Shown: positions 44,611 through 53,575, counted from the first letter of the stretch. The stretch: DNA of 64,000 nt from Arthrobacter sp. KBS0703 (GCF_002008315.2 NZ_MVDG02000001.1:1984001-2048000); one strand, 5' to 3'. Made by a program: numbers and translations. The notes: generated by a model not told the origin, from the sequence alone.

Positions 44611-44945
44611 GAAACGAGGACGGATCACCCCACAACCCAGCAGGCGGAGGGCACACCAGCCAGGACCCTGAATCCGCCACCCGCACAATTTCATCGGTCA
44701 CCGCGGCGCCAGGCACAGTCCGCGGCCAGTGTCAGAGGGGCCCGCGGGAGGGCCAATGTCCACACATTAAAGCAAAAACCCCTCTGACGAGGGGTCATGC
44801 TGTGCCCAAGGTGGGACTCGAACCGCATTCCAGCCCCTGAAAACACTGGGAAGTCCAGAAAACATACCGAATCCGAGCCAATCCGGCCGATGTACGGCCC
44901 AGTCCGAAGCCCAGAGTGTGCACAATGTGCACACCCTTCTTTGCC
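44611..44945 (-). repeat. Direct repeat copy B with tRNA 3'-end and terminator (candidate att site)
   Basis: This matches copy A at 28799-29125 in the same orientation, with scattered substitutions outside an identical block of about 45 bp. The tRNA-like 3' end is at 44802-44822 (minus strand TTCGAGTCCCAC then CTTGGGCAC), with its terminator at 44774-44795. The 5' half of a tRNA is missing, as in copy A. The acceptor differs by one base (CTTGGGC against CTCGGGC), showing that the two copies have drifted or came from different relatives. Confidence 0.6.
44774..44795 (-). terminator. Rho-independent terminator of the tRNA remnant, copy B
   Basis: The same stem ACCCCTC-GTCA-GAGGGGT and U-tract as at 28962-28983, directly downstream of the tRNA 3'-end remnant on the minus strand. 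Confidence 0.85.
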
Positions 44946-45390
44946 CGTTTCGCTGCCCCATTCGCCGACTCCGGCGCCCGGATCAGCTGGAGTTCACTGA
45001 TTACTTGATCCAGCACCAATCCCCCACGTTGTCCTCTCGCACTCCGCATGGCCGTTTGTCCGCTACGACTACGACATCCCAGAAATGGCGACCGCGCACA
45101 GGCGAACCAGGAAGGGCTGGCTGAGGCCAGACCGACGGAACGTCGGTTATCGGCGTTCAAATGGGAAGCGTTCAAAGCCGATGACAGAAGGCGCGCCGAC
45201 AAGAAAAGAAATAGGGCAACAAACGTCAGGTTGAGCTTCGTACGACACTCCTCCTTCTCTCTGAGCGGAATCGTCCGTCAGGAAACCGGGCCGTATGCCG
45301 TTGCTAGACCTCTTTGAGCCGCCATGCACCGCCCTGCACCTGGCCGTGTCTTCTGCGACGACTCCTGCAAATCGCGGCTGAACGGCGGGC
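44946..45390. other. Gene-poor stretch before the LacI-type gene
   Basis: About 445 bp between the repeat and the end of the LacI gene. I see no coding sequence with a start, ribosome site and family resemblance. Confidence 0.5.
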
Positions 45391-46416
45391 TCAGACTCCG
45401 TGGGGAATGTTGAAGGGCGTGATGACTTCGATTTGGGAGGCGTGGCCGGCGTCGGCCTCCGGTAGGGCGCCGTGTGCGTGCATGATGATTCGACAGCAGC
45501 GCTGGATGTCCTGCTTGAGATCGTGATGGAGCAGGGCCGACATGGTGCCTGAGCGCAGCAGGGCGGTGTTGTCGGGGGCCAGGTCGTGGCCGATGAACAC
45601 ATGCGGTTTCCGTCCCGCCGCTTCGAATGCTTGAATGATGCCGGCGTTGCCGCCGCCGATAGAGTAGACGGCGCTGACGTCGGGGTGGGCGTCCAGGGCT
45701 TCGCCCATCAGCCTTAGCGTTGTCTGATCCAGTCCATCGCTGGCGGGCAGATACAGGACCGCCCGCCCGGGATCCACGGAACGCATGGCTGAACGGAAAC
45801 CCATCTCCCTTTCCTCCTCCCCGCGGAAGAAGTCGTTGCTCACCGTGATGGCAACCGCTCCCGGACTCATCCCTAACCACTTGTGGATCAGGTAAGCCGC
45901 CGTGGCCCCCGCGGACCGGTTGTCCATGCCTACATAAGCCACCCTGCTGCTGGCGGGGAGGTCGGTGACCAGAGTGACGACGGGGATCCCGCCCTCGGCA
46001 AGCCGGCTCACGGCAGCTCTAACCACCGGCACGTCCGGAGCCTTGAGGATGACGCCGTGGCTGCCCCGTTTGCCGATCCTGTCCAGCTCGGCCGCACATT
46101 CCTCCGCTTTCCACTGCTCGTGCAGGTGGAACCGGGCCCTGAACACTGCAGGCCGCAGCAGCGGCAGCACCGATTCCAGTGCGTCTTTCACCGAGGTGGT
46201 GAACCTGACGGGGGCGTCAGCAACGACGTCGATCATGAACCGCCGCCCCGTCAGCTCCAGTTGGAGCCGCTGGGCCTCCAGATCCCTGATGGCCTGGCGT
46301 ACCTGGCCGGCGGTGCTTTGCCGCACGCCCGGACGATTGTGAAGGACGCGGTCCACGGTCGCGTCGCTGACCCCTGCCTGGCGGGCGATTTCCCTAATCG
46401 AGTACGGGTGGGCCAT
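45391..46416 (-). CDS. LacI-family transcriptional regulator
   Basis: 341 residues. HTH SIREIARQAGVSDATVDRVL (residues 6-25) with NRPGVRQSTAGQV as the hinge helix region. The periplasmic-binding-like sensor domain has FMIDVVADAPVRFTTSVKDA, VAYVGMDNRSAGATAAYLIH and SAVYSIGGGNAGIIQAFEAA. The last of these resembles regulators of the IolR/RbsR group that recognise inositol-like or pentose ligands. It is divergent from the dioxygenase-dehydrogenase operon at 46672 and probably represses it. The 255-bp gap between them holds direct repeats close to the operon start. Confidence 0.9.
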   Translation of the reverse strand: MAHPYSIREIARQAGVSDATVDRVLHNRPGVRQSTAGQVRQAIRDLEAQRLQLELTGRRFMIDVVADAPVRFTTSVKDALESVLPLLRPAVFRARFHLHEQWKAEECAAELDRIGKRGSHGVILKAPDVPVVRAAVSRLAEGGIPVVTLVTDLPASSRVAYVGMDNRSAGATAAYLIHKWLGMSPGAVAITVSNDFFRGEEEREMGFRSAMRSVDPGRAVLYLPASDGLDQTTLRLMGEALDAHPDVSAVYSIGGGNAGIIQAFEAAGRKPHVFIGHDLAPDNTALLRSGTMSALLHHDLKQDIQRCCRIIMHAHGALPEADAGHASQIEVITPFNIPHGV

Positions 46417-46630
46417 CGAAGTCCTTGCGATCGATCAATGATGTTTTCCTGAGGTGTTTCAGGGCTACCAAGACTCTCGCACCGGTTCCCGCATGCTGGC
46501 AAGAGATCCGAGCCCCTGTGCAAGAAGCTCGGAGTCCGAATTTGGCCATGATGGATTCTTGAGGGATTTCAGCGTTGCGCTGGGCTCATCGGATGAAAGA
46601 AGCTGGAAACCGCACCGGCGCTCATGCGAA

Positions 46631-46660
46631 CACTGTTTCAAGCCGCATCACTGTTTCAAG
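46631..46660 (+). promoter_or_regulatory. Two 12-bp direct repeats just before the ribosome site
   Basis: CACTGTTTCAAG occurs at 46631-46642 and again at 46649-46660, running into the AAGGAGG of the gene at 46672. They could be regulator sites overlapping the transcript start, or a chance slippage duplication. No other copy was noticed in the window. Confidence 0.4.
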
Positions 46661-46671
46661 GAGGAAACGCC

Positions 46672-47874
46672 ATGACCACGACCACATCGTCACACGCACC
46701 CGGAACCCAAGCTCCACAGTGGCTCGGCCATGACAGCTGCCGGCTCGAGGATTTCGTAGCCGTCGTCGGCGAAAAGACGAAGCTGGATGACTACGCGTAC
46801 GCTGACGCTGTCGAGCAGAACGTGCTCATTTACGGCAAGCGCCTGCACAACTATCTGGAGTCTCCCGAAGAGCGCGCTGACGTTCAGGCTGAACTGATCC
46901 GTGCCCTGACTGCCGGGCCGGGCATCGTCGTTTTCAAGGGCGCCTTCGCCGACACCGCCATCGTGGACCGCGCCACCGCGGCGTTCAACAGCATCATCGC
47001 CGAGCAGAAGGCTTCGGGCGCCGCCGCCGGAGACCACTTTGCCAAACCGGGCGCAAACGACCGCATCTGGGGCGCGCTGGACAAGCTGGCCGTGCGCGAC
47101 CCTCAGGTGTTCGCCGAATACTACTCCAACGACATTCTGGCCCTCATTTCCGAGGCCTGGCTCGGCCCCAATTACCAGGTCACCTCACAGGTCAACGTCG
47201 TGAACCCCGGCGGTGCGGCGCAGACCGCCCACCGCGACTACCACCTCGGCTTCATGTCCAGCGAGCAGGCCGCCCGGTATCCGGCCCACATCCACCTGCT
47301 CTCCCCTGCGCTGACGCTGCAGGGCGCCGTTGCTCATTGCGACATGCCGGTGGAGTCGGGGCCCACCCTGTACCTGCCGCACTCCCACAAGTACGACGCC
47401 GGTTATCTCGCCTTCCACCTTCCCGAGTTCACCCGCTACTTCGAGGAGAACTACGTCCAGCTGCCGCTTGAGAAAGGCGATGCCGCATTCTTCAATCCCG
47501 CACTGTTCCACGGTGCCGGCCACAACAAGTCCGCCGATATCCGCCGCATGGCAAACCTGCTGCAGGTTTCCTCCGCATTCGGCCGGGCCATGGAATCGGT
47601 GGACCGCACCGCCATGTCCGCTGCCCTGTACCCGACGCTGCGGCAGCTCAAGGCGGACGGCACCAGCGACAGGTTCCTGCGCAACGTCATCGCCGCATCA
47701 GCCGAAGGCTACGGCTTCCCCACTAATCTTGACCGCGACCAGCCGGTGGGAGGCATCGCCCCTGAATCGCAGGCTGAGCTGGTCTGGCGGAGCCTCCAGG
47801 AAGACGCCGAACCTGATGCCCTGCTTCGTGATCTGGAGGCCGCCGCCCGGCGCCGCCTCACGGATGGCCTGTGA
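46672..47874 (+). CDS. Phytanoyl-CoA dioxygenase-family Fe(II)/2-oxoglutarate oxygenase
   Basis: 400 residues from the ATG at 46672, which has a perfect AAGGAGG. The iron site is TAHRDYHLGFMSSEQ (His-x-Asp, about residue 187) and the distal His in FNPALFHGAGHNKS (about 285), with the Arg for 2-oxoglutarate in RRMANLLQVSSAFG. PhyH-type enzymes hydroxylate unactivated carbons. The gene leads an operon with an inositol-type dehydrogenase and an SDR under a LacI regulator, suggesting that it hydroxylates or demethylates a cyclitol or sugar derivative before oxidation. Substrate is unknown. At 400 residues it is longer than the usual 270-300. Confidence 0.85.
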   Translation: MTTTTSSHAPGTQAPQWLGHDSCRLEDFVAVVGEKTKLDDYAYADAVEQNVLIYGKRLHNYLESPEERADVQAELIRALTAGPGIVVFKGAFADTAIVDRATAAFNSIIAEQKASGAAAGDHFAKPGANDRIWGALDKLAVRDPQVFAEYYSNDILALISEAWLGPNYQVTSQVNVVNPGGAAQTAHRDYHLGFMSSEQAARYPAHIHLLSPALTLQGAVAHCDMPVESGPTLYLPHSHKYDAGYLAFHLPEFTRYFEENYVQLPLEKGDAAFFNPALFHGAGHNKSADIRRMANLLQVSSAFGRAMESVDRTAMSAALYPTLRQLKADGTSDRFLRNVIAASAEGYGFPTNLDRDQPVGGIAPESQAELVWRSLQEDAEPDALLRDLEAAARRRLTDGL

Positions 47875-47890
47875 GACCGCAGGGATCCCC

Positions 47891-48904
47891 ATGAAGAAGC
47901 TGAACGTCGCCTTGTGCGGGTCGGGCCGCATCGGCCGGGTGCATGCTGCCAACATCGCGGCCCATCCGGGGATCAACCTGACTTGGGTTGCCGATCCTGT
48001 GACCGAGAGCGCGGAAGAAGTCGCCACGCAGTATGGGGCCCGCCCTACCGGCTCCACTGCCGATGTCTTCACCGACGCGTCACTGGACGCCGTCGTAATC
48101 TGTTCGCCGACCCCAACACACGTCCAGCTGATTGAGGCGGCGGCCGCAAGAGGCATCGCTGTGCTGTGTGAAAAACCGATAGATCTCGACATCGAGCGGG
48201 TGCGAAGCTGCCGGGAGACGCTGGCCGCGGCCGGCATTCCGCTTCTGATGGGCTTCAACCGGCGGTTTGATCCCGCCTTCGCTGCGATTCATCAGCGCAT
48301 AACGGCGGGAGAGATCGGGCGGCTCGAGCATCTGTTCATCGTCAGCAGGGACCCGGCGCCGGCCCCTGCGGCGTATATCGCGGCATCCGGAGGAATTTTC
48401 CGGGATATGACCATCCACGACCTGGACATGGCCCGGTTCTTCATTCGGGACATTGTGGAGGTCACCGCGCACGGCGCGAACGTCTTCTGCGACTACATCG
48501 CCGAGGCTGGAGACTTCGATTCCGCCGTCGTGACCCTCCGTGGACGGAACGGGGAACTAGTCAGCATCACGAACTCCCGGCACAGCGCCTACGGGTATGA
48601 CCAGAGGCTTGAAGCCTTTGGAAGCGGGGGGATGCTGCGGGCTGACAACATTTCGCCCACTACCGTGCGCAGCTTTGGAAGTCGCGCTGTGGAGGCGGCA
48701 GACCCGTACGAGCCGTTCTTTTTGGAGCGCTACGCCGTGGCGTACCGGCGCGAACTCGACTATTTTGTCGAGGCCGTGCACACCGGCAGCCCTTGTTCGC
48801 CCGGATTCGACGACGGCATGGCCGCGCTGGTCCTGGCCGACGCGGCGGCGGAATCGGCAGCGACCGGCAGGACCATCACCGTTAAAGGAGCTTTGCAGAC
48901 ATGA
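47891..48904 (+). CDS. Inositol 2-dehydrogenase-like oxidoreductase (Gfo/Idh/MocA)
   Basis: 337 residues, the exact size class of IolG. Rossmann motif LNVALCGSGRIGRVHAANIA (residues 4-23); VLCEKPIDLDIERVRSC holds the EKP lysine (about 95); MGFNRRFDPAFAAIHQRI and GGIFRDMTIHDLDMARFFI carry the catalytic Asp and His (about 168-186). IolG oxidises myo-inositol to scyllo-inosose with NAD; related enzymes act on other inositols and sugars. It follows the dioxygenase by 16 bases and overlaps the SDR gene by four. The FNRRFDP pattern strongly favours an inositol-type substrate. Confidence 0.88.
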   Translation: MKKLNVALCGSGRIGRVHAANIAAHPGINLTWVADPVTESAEEVATQYGARPTGSTADVFTDASLDAVVICSPTPTHVQLIEAAAARGIAVLCEKPIDLDIERVRSCRETLAAAGIPLLMGFNRRFDPAFAAIHQRITAGEIGRLEHLFIVSRDPAPAPAAYIAASGGIFRDMTIHDLDMARFFIRDIVEVTAHGANVFCDYIAEAGDFDSAVVTLRGRNGELVSITNSRHSAYGYDQRLEAFGSGGMLRADNISPTTVRSFGSRAVEAADPYEPFFLERYAVAYRRELDYFVEAVHTGSPCSPGFDDGMAALVLADAAAESAATGRTITVKGALQT

Positions 48905-49689
48905 CAGCATCAGGGCTGCTCAAGGACACCGTCGTATTAATAAGCGGGGGCACCCAGGGCCTGGGCGCCGGCATTGCCCGGCAGGCCGCAGCCCAGGAAG
49001 CCGTGGGCATTGCCGTCACCGGACGCTCCGCTGATGCCGGCGGGAAAATCGCCGAGGACCTCATCGGACTCGGCGTGCCTGCGGTATTCCTGCAGGCAGA
49101 CCTCGGGGACACGCAGCAGGCAAGCAGCACGGTCGTCAGGGCCATTGAGCACTTCGGCCGCCTAGATGCGGTGGTCAATGCTGCGGGCCTGACAACCCGA
49201 GGCAGCATGACCGACACAAGCCCTGAACTGTTCGATGAACATATTGCCGTCAACCTCAAGGCGCCGTTCTTCATCATGTCCGAGGCCATCAAGCACTTCA
49301 AGGAACGTGAAGCTCCGGGGAACATCGTCAACATCATCACCATGTCCTCACACGGAGGCCAGCCCTACCTGGCGCCATACGTCGCGTCCAAGGCCGGGCT
49401 CGCCGGACTGACCCGGAATGCGGCCCACGCCCACCGGTGGGACAGGATCAGAATCAACGGCGTCAACATCGGCTGGACGGCTACGGAGGGCGAAGACCTC
49501 ATTCAGCGACGGTTCCACGGCGCCGGCGACGACTGGCTCGAAAATGCCAACGCCTCCGTCCCGATGGGCAAGCTCGGCCAGGTCGACGAGATCGCCGAGT
49601 TTGTCGTGTTCCTGCTCTCTGCTCGGAGCGGCATAGTGACTGGTTCCGTCATCGACTGGGATCAGAATGTGGTTGGCGGCGCGGATTGA
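48901..49689 (+). CDS. Short-chain dehydrogenase/reductase
   Basis: 262 residues, classical SDR. NAD(P) motif ISGGTQGLGAGIARQAA (TGxxxGxG type, residues 14-30), NAAG near residue 97, catalytic Ser in ITMSSHGGQP and Tyr-x-x-x-Lys in YVASKAGLAGL (about 162-166). RINGVNIGWTATEGEDLIQR follows. The start overlaps the IolG-type stop (ATGA). It ends the operon and is followed by a strong terminator shared with the convergent genes. It should oxidise or reduce a ring or chain carbonyl in the same pathway; substrate is unknown. Confidence 0.9.
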   Translation: MTASGLLKDTVVLISGGTQGLGAGIARQAAAQEAVGIAVTGRSADAGGKIAEDLIGLGVPAVFLQADLGDTQQASSTVVRAIEHFGRLDAVVNAAGLTTRGSMTDTSPELFDEHIAVNLKAPFFIMSEAIKHFKEREAPGNIVNIITMSSHGGQPYLAPYVASKAGLAGLTRNAAHAHRWDRIRINGVNIGWTATEGEDLIQRRFHGAGDDWLENANASVPMGKLGQVDEIAEFVVFLLSARSGIVTGSVIDWDQNVVGGAD

Positions 49690-49760
49690 GCTGGGCGTCG
49701 GGTCCCGGGCGGCGAGTCGGGTGAGCCCTAGTTGGCGCCAGAAGGCGTTTTGGTCGCCGC

Positions 49761-49802
49761 ACAAACGGACGACGGCGGGAGCGCCCGCCGTCGTCCGTTT
49801 GT
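49761..49802. terminator. Bidirectional terminator between convergent operons
   Basis: Two perfect 19-bp arms (49761-49779, 49784-49802) around AGCG. It is flanked by AAAC/GTTT at the base of the stem and lies between the SDR stop and the end of the convergent Gfo/Idh/MocA gene, so it can serve both strands. Confidence 0.85.
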
Positions 49803-49956
49803 GTCAAAGGCTGCTGCCGACTGCCTGCGAAAACCGAGGCGGGAGCCAGGAAGAACCGGTCGCCAAGCTCGAACTTAGGGCTGTGAGTTTCCGCAGAGTG
49901 ATTGGCCGTTGCGACGTGTCGCGATCCGCGTGAACTGCTTCCGGCATAGATGGTGT

Positions 49957-50958
49957 TCAGCCACCCTCGCTGGCTCTGACCCTGCATGGCAGGCCGGTAG
50001 CGAGCGATTCGTGGACGGCGAGGCGCACAGCAAGGTTCTGCTCGGTTAGTTCCCTGTCTACGAACTCTGACCCGGAACTGCGTGCCCGGACACTGAACCG
50101 TTCAATTTCGGCCTTGAAATGGTCTTCGGTGATGTCGAAAACCTCCGTATGGCCGTTCCGCAGCGAGACCCTCACCCGCGCGGATTCCCCGGGGTCGGGG
50201 TCGAAGGCCGTGTCGAGCGTGATCTGTCCTTCTGTTCCAATGATCTGGAAGGTGTTGGTACGAGGCCCGTCAAAGCCGCAGTCCAGGGTTCCCAGGACTC
50301 CGTCGTAGTCCAGGATGGCCGCCACCGTGGTTTCAACTGGGTCCGAGGGGCTTGTTCCTTTGGCGTAGACGCTACTCGGAAGACTACCCATGACCATGTT
50401 CATGATGTCGATGGCGTAGCAGCCGACATCATTGACTGCACCACCTTCCAGACCTGGCTGGAGCCTGACCTCGCCGGGAGCGCGGTTCATGACGAAGTGG
50501 AAACGCGCGTGCATGGAGATGATGTCCCCGATCCGGCCCGCATTAAGGAGCTCGCGGACTTTCTGGTGCTGAGGGTGGAAGCGGTACATGAACGCCTCCA
50601 TGAGGCTTACCTGGTTCCGTTCACAGGCTTCCACCACCCGTTGATAGTCCTGCAGGCTGCACACCAGAGGCTTCTCGCAGAGGATGTCTTTGCCGGCATT
50701 CGCCGCTGCGATGATCCAATCTGCATGCAGACTATTAGGAAACGGCAGGTAAACGGCTTCGATGTTCGGGTCGGCGAGGAGCTCTTCATGCGACGAGTAT
50801 GACGCCGGAACCCCGAACCGGTCAGCCACCTCAGCAGCCCTCCCGTTAGGGCTTGAAATTGCGGCGGCAGCCGCATTGCGGGCTTTCGTCATCGCGGGCA
50901 GGAACCGGTCCTGGGCGATGCGGGCGGTGGTGAGCACTCCCCAGCTAACGGCTGTCAA
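49957..50958 (-). CDS. Gfo/Idh/MocA-family oxidoreductase
   Basis: 333 residues if translation starts at the TTG at 50958, which overlaps the stop of the upstream gene (TTGA) and has GGAG eight bases before it. An open frame continues upstream to 51117, but that part is in an overlapping gene and lacks family character. It has the variant Rossmann motif SWGVLTTARIAQDRFLPAM, DILCEKPLVCSLQDYQ (EKP) and GGAVNDVGCYAIDIMNMVMG (catalytic Asp and Tyr). FMYRFHPQHQKVRELLNAG is typical of glucose-fructose or D-xylose dehydrogenase-like members. It works with the upstream paralogue; substrate unknown. Confidence 0.85.
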   Translation of the reverse strand: MTAVSWGVLTTARIAQDRFLPAMTKARNAAAAAISSPNGRAAEVADRFGVPASYSSHEELLADPNIEAVYLPFPNSLHADWIIAAANAGKDILCEKPLVCSLQDYQRVVEACERNQVSLMEAFMYRFHPQHQKVRELLNAGRIGDIISMHARFHFVMNRAPGEVRLQPGLEGGAVNDVGCYAIDIMNMVMGSLPSSVYAKGTSPSDPVETTVAAILDYDGVLGTLDCGFDGPRTNTFQIIGTEGQITLDTAFDPDPGESARVRVSLRNGHTEVFDITEDHFKAEIERFSVRARSSGSEFVDRELTEQNLAVRLAVHESLATGLPCRVRASEGG

Positions 50959-52064
50959 GAGGTGAGCTCCGCGTCCGGGGTCACGCCTTGAGCCACTTGA
51001 ACTGATGCGCCCAGTTCTTGCTCGGACCGGTAGCAGGCGTCGATAATCCGCGCCACGGCAAGGGCATCCGTGACAGGTGCCACCACAGATGCACCAGTGC
51101 GGATGCTGTCGATCCATCCGCGCATTTCCGTGCGGAAATTGCTGATGTTCTCCAACTCGGGCAGCTCCGAAAACTTGTTCGCATCAGTACGGGCGAACGG
51201 CGGAGTGAAATAGCTCTGCGTCCATTCAGTCCAGCCGGCTGACCAACCGTCCCGGTCCTTCTCGACGTAGACCCTCAGCTTTTGGGGAAGGACACCGATC
51301 TCGATCATGCCAGCGGTACCGTAGACGGATATCCCTGAGCTTTCGAACCATTCGAGACGGTCGTGGCTGTCGAAGCTGAACGTAGCGGACATGTCGGGAT
51401 AGTTCAGCAGCACGGCTGCGGAGTCCTCGCGGCTCGACTCGTCGGAGAGCATCGCGGACTTGCGCACTCGCGCATTGACCGACTCCGGGATCCCAAACAT
51501 GCTGACAAGGGAGTCGACCATGTGGCACCCGATAATCCACAGCGCCCCTCCCATGTCCGCCGGCTGGTTCAGATGGGCAGTGAGATGCTCACCGGCCAGG
51601 GCGGCACCTCTGGCCGACACACTGACCACATTCCCGATGGTCCCGGCGTCTATGAGCCCCTTTGCCCGAGTGACCGACTGCGCCAGGCGAACGTTGTAGC
51701 CGACTTGGACTACTAACCCCGGAGCAGCCAGGGACTCCGCCTCGGCCAGCTTCAGCAGGTCATCAACTGTTCCGCCACCCGGCTTTTCTACGACGACAGA
51801 TTTTCCGGCGGCAAGGGCCCGCAGGGCATGGGACACCATATCCTTGCTCTTGGAGTGAACCATGACTGCGTTGATGCGCCCGTCCTCGAGCACCCCGTCG
51901 ATGTCGCGGGGCTCCATGTCGTACTTGTCGGTGAAGTACTGCAGCCGCGGATCATCGTCTGCGGCGGCCACCACCTCGACGCCCTCGATTTCGCGGAGGG
52001 CACGAACCCGTGCGGAAGCGTGCGGGTGGGTGATTCCCAGGAGTCCTACTACGAGCGGTTCCAA
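50955..52064 (-). CDS. Gfo/Idh/MocA-family oxidoreductase
   Basis: 369 residues. The N-terminus is VVGLLGITHPHASARVRALR, a less common variant with ITHPHA in place of GxGxxG. EKP is in VVVEKPGGGTVDDLLKLA (about residue 95) and the catalytic helix is GGALWIIGCHMVDSLVSMFG (about 170). It is the first gene of a two-gene leftward unit, translationally coupled to the next. It may be a dehydrogenase of the same sugar or cyclitol pathway as the convergent operon, because both share one terminator and lie between two regulators. Confidence 0.85.
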   Translation of the reverse strand: MEPLVVGLLGITHPHASARVRALREIEGVEVVAAADDDPRLQYFTDKYDMEPRDIDGVLEDGRINAVMVHSKSKDMVSHALRALAAGKSVVVEKPGGGTVDDLLKLAEAESLAAPGLVVQVGYNVRLAQSVTRAKGLIDAGTIGNVVSVSARGAALAGEHLTAHLNQPADMGGALWIIGCHMVDSLVSMFGIPESVNARVRKSAMLSDESSREDSAAVLLNYPDMSATFSFDSHDRLEWFESSGISVYGTAGMIEIGVLPQKLRVYVEKDRDGWSAGWTEWTQSYFTPPFARTDANKFSELPELENISNFRTEMRGWIDSIRTGASVVAPVTDALAVARIIDACYRSEQELGASVQVAQGVTPDAELTS

Positions 52065-52398
52065 TGGGTTGTCTCCTATCGGTTCTTGTTACAGGGCATC
52101 ATGGTCGGTCCGGGCGGTTCACCGGATTCTGCCGGTGAGGTGCCCTATTCCGTGAGCAGTTGATTTTCAGTGCCGTGTGGCAGGGCGCGGCTTGCCGCCA
52201 GGCCCGGGGACTCTATTCGGCTCCTCCTGCCACCATCCTTCCCAAGCGAAGGATGCAAGGACTCCCTGGGGGAACCCCGCCTCTTTCGGGTCATCGGACG
52301 ACGCGTTGCCGTCGCCTCCGTAACCGGCACCATCGACCAGAACCGAAAAGTGGTTGAGCAGCATTTTCAACGTCCTCCCCAAAGTGAAGTGATTGAAT
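52065..52398. other. Intergenic region
   Basis: About 334 bp between the Gfo/Idh/MocA pair and a small gene. It presumably holds the promoter of the leftward pair. No coding sequence or clear palindrome was seen. Confidence 0.5.
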
Positions 52399-52707
52399 TC
52401 AAAGGTCTGGTCCTGAGCGCTTGGCCAGGTCTATCGGATCGGCGTAAGTCCTGTGAACCTCGGTTTTGGTGAACAGGCGGCGGCCCGTGCCGTCACTCAG
52501 GAGCAGCCACAGGTACTCGCCGTCAGCGGATACAGTGTCGACCGTTCCGGTGTGCGAAGTCTTCCCGGACAGCACCAACACAAGGTCGCCCGGGCTGAGT
52601 TCGTTCCAGTGGACAGGAGTGGTCGCAGTCCTTGGCTGCGCCTCACCCGAAGGTCCCCGCCAACGGTAGCGAGTGGGTGAAGAATTCAACTGGGGACTCC
52701 GTTCCAT
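52399..52707 (-). CDS. Small hypothetical protein
   Basis: About 102 residues. The middle reads LSPGDLVLVLSGKTSHTGTV, then DGEYLWLLLSDGTGRRLFTK: a compact beta-rich pattern like small SH3-like barrels, and coherent enough to look like a real gene. The first 30 residues are polar and unconvincing, so the true start may be internal. It lies downstream of the XRE-cupin gene on the same strand. No function is recognised. Confidence 0.5.
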   Translation of the reverse strand: MERSPQLNSSPTRYRWRGPSGEAQPRTATTPVHWNELSPGDLVLVLSGKTSHTGTVDTVSADGEYLWLLLSDGTGRRLFTKTEVHRTYADPIDLAKRSGPDL

Positions 52708-52809
52708 ATTCCGTGAGAGCAGGCATCGCTCTCTTTCAGCTGCTGATTTGTGTTGTATGCATGCAGAGCCAAGCGTAAATCCGCTGCGAACGGGCAGTCT
52801 TCGCCAGGG

Positions 52810-53541
52810 TTATGCGACCGGTGAGACCGGGTTGTCCTGCTGATGGCTTCGCCGGCCGACCACCACCCAAATTGCGATGCAATCTTCGTTGAAAGGATTG
52901 CTGATCCGGTGAGGAGCGGAGGAGACGAAGTTGATGCTGTCACCGGCGCTAAGGGTTCCCGCGGAGGAGCCGGCCTCCACGTTGAGTCTTCCTTCAAGGA
53001 TGTGGAAGTATTCGTGTCCCCCGTGCCGCATGAGGTTGTCCGGCGGGCATGATTCGGTGCCGCTTCGGTACGTGACGCGGAGCAGTTCCACGTTGGGGTC
53101 GTTCTCCGCAGTGAGTCGCTCCCAGAGGACACCATCGACACGGAGTTTTGGACGGTCCTTGGCTTCCAGGAGTCCGGGAAGTTCATTGCTCCCTGTAGAT
53201 GGCACCAGAGGTGTCACGGCACCTTCGGATGACCAAGGCTGCCCGTCCTCATTGACGGCTGGAGTTTCAACAACCCGAAGACCGGTACCTGTCGACGGAA
53301 ATTGCGCCCCATCCTGCAGTACCGCATCAAGGGACAAGCCCAGCGCTGATACGAGGGCGTAAAGGGTTCCGACAGACGGTGTTGTGCGGCCAAGCTCGAC
53401 CTGTGAAACGAGGCTGGCGGAGACGTCCACACGGCGCGCGAGTTCGCGCACGGAGAGCTTGGCGCTCTGCCGGGCGTCACGAAGACGCATGCCAAGCTGT
53501 ATGGCAGCATCGGGTCGTGCCTCGGGGGCTGGTGCGCTCAT
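52810..53541 (-). CDS. XRE-family regulator with C-terminal cupin (copy 1)
   Basis: 243 residues from the ATG at 53541 (SAPAPEARPDAAIQLGMRLR). HTH AKLSVRELARRVDVSASLVS followed by QVELGRTTPSVGTLYALVSA (residues about 27-66). After a linker comes a cupin: WERLTAENDPNVELLRVTYR, RHGGHEYFHILEGRLNVEAG and INFVSSAPHRISNPFNEDCI. It closely parallels the regulator at 62699-63454 in domain order and motifs (VELGR-PSxGTLY; WERLT; HExxHILxGRLNV). The two flank the hydroxyquinol operon and are probably paralogues that sense the same small molecule. It is separated from the operon end by a hairpin. Confidence 0.9.
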   Translation of the reverse strand: MSAPAPEARPDAAIQLGMRLRDARQSAKLSVRELARRVDVSASLVSQVELGRTTPSVGTLYALVSALGLSLDAVLQDGAQFPSTGTGLRVVETPAVNEDGQPWSSEGAVTPLVPSTGSNELPGLLEAKDRPKLRVDGVLWERLTAENDPNVELLRVTYRSGTESCPPDNLMRHGGHEYFHILEGRLNVEAGSSAGTLSAGDSINFVSSAPHRISNPFNEDCIAIWVVVGRRSHQQDNPVSPVA

Positions 53542-53575
53542 GGTGTTCCGGTTCTCTTGTAAGGCTCCGTGGCAG

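Larger units (their letters stand above)
28962..44822. mobile_element. Candidate tRNA-targeted genomic island (about 15.9 kb)
   Basis: Two direct repeats carrying the same tRNA 3' end and terminator bound this interval, which contains a complete sugar or polyol cluster, an EAL-domain relic and an IS21-family element. That arrangement is typical of an island inserted at a tRNA gene. Against it, the two repeats have diverged visibly and no integrase gene is present inside. Two successive insertions at one tRNA site, or an old island that has lost its integrase, would both fit. Confidence 0.4.
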
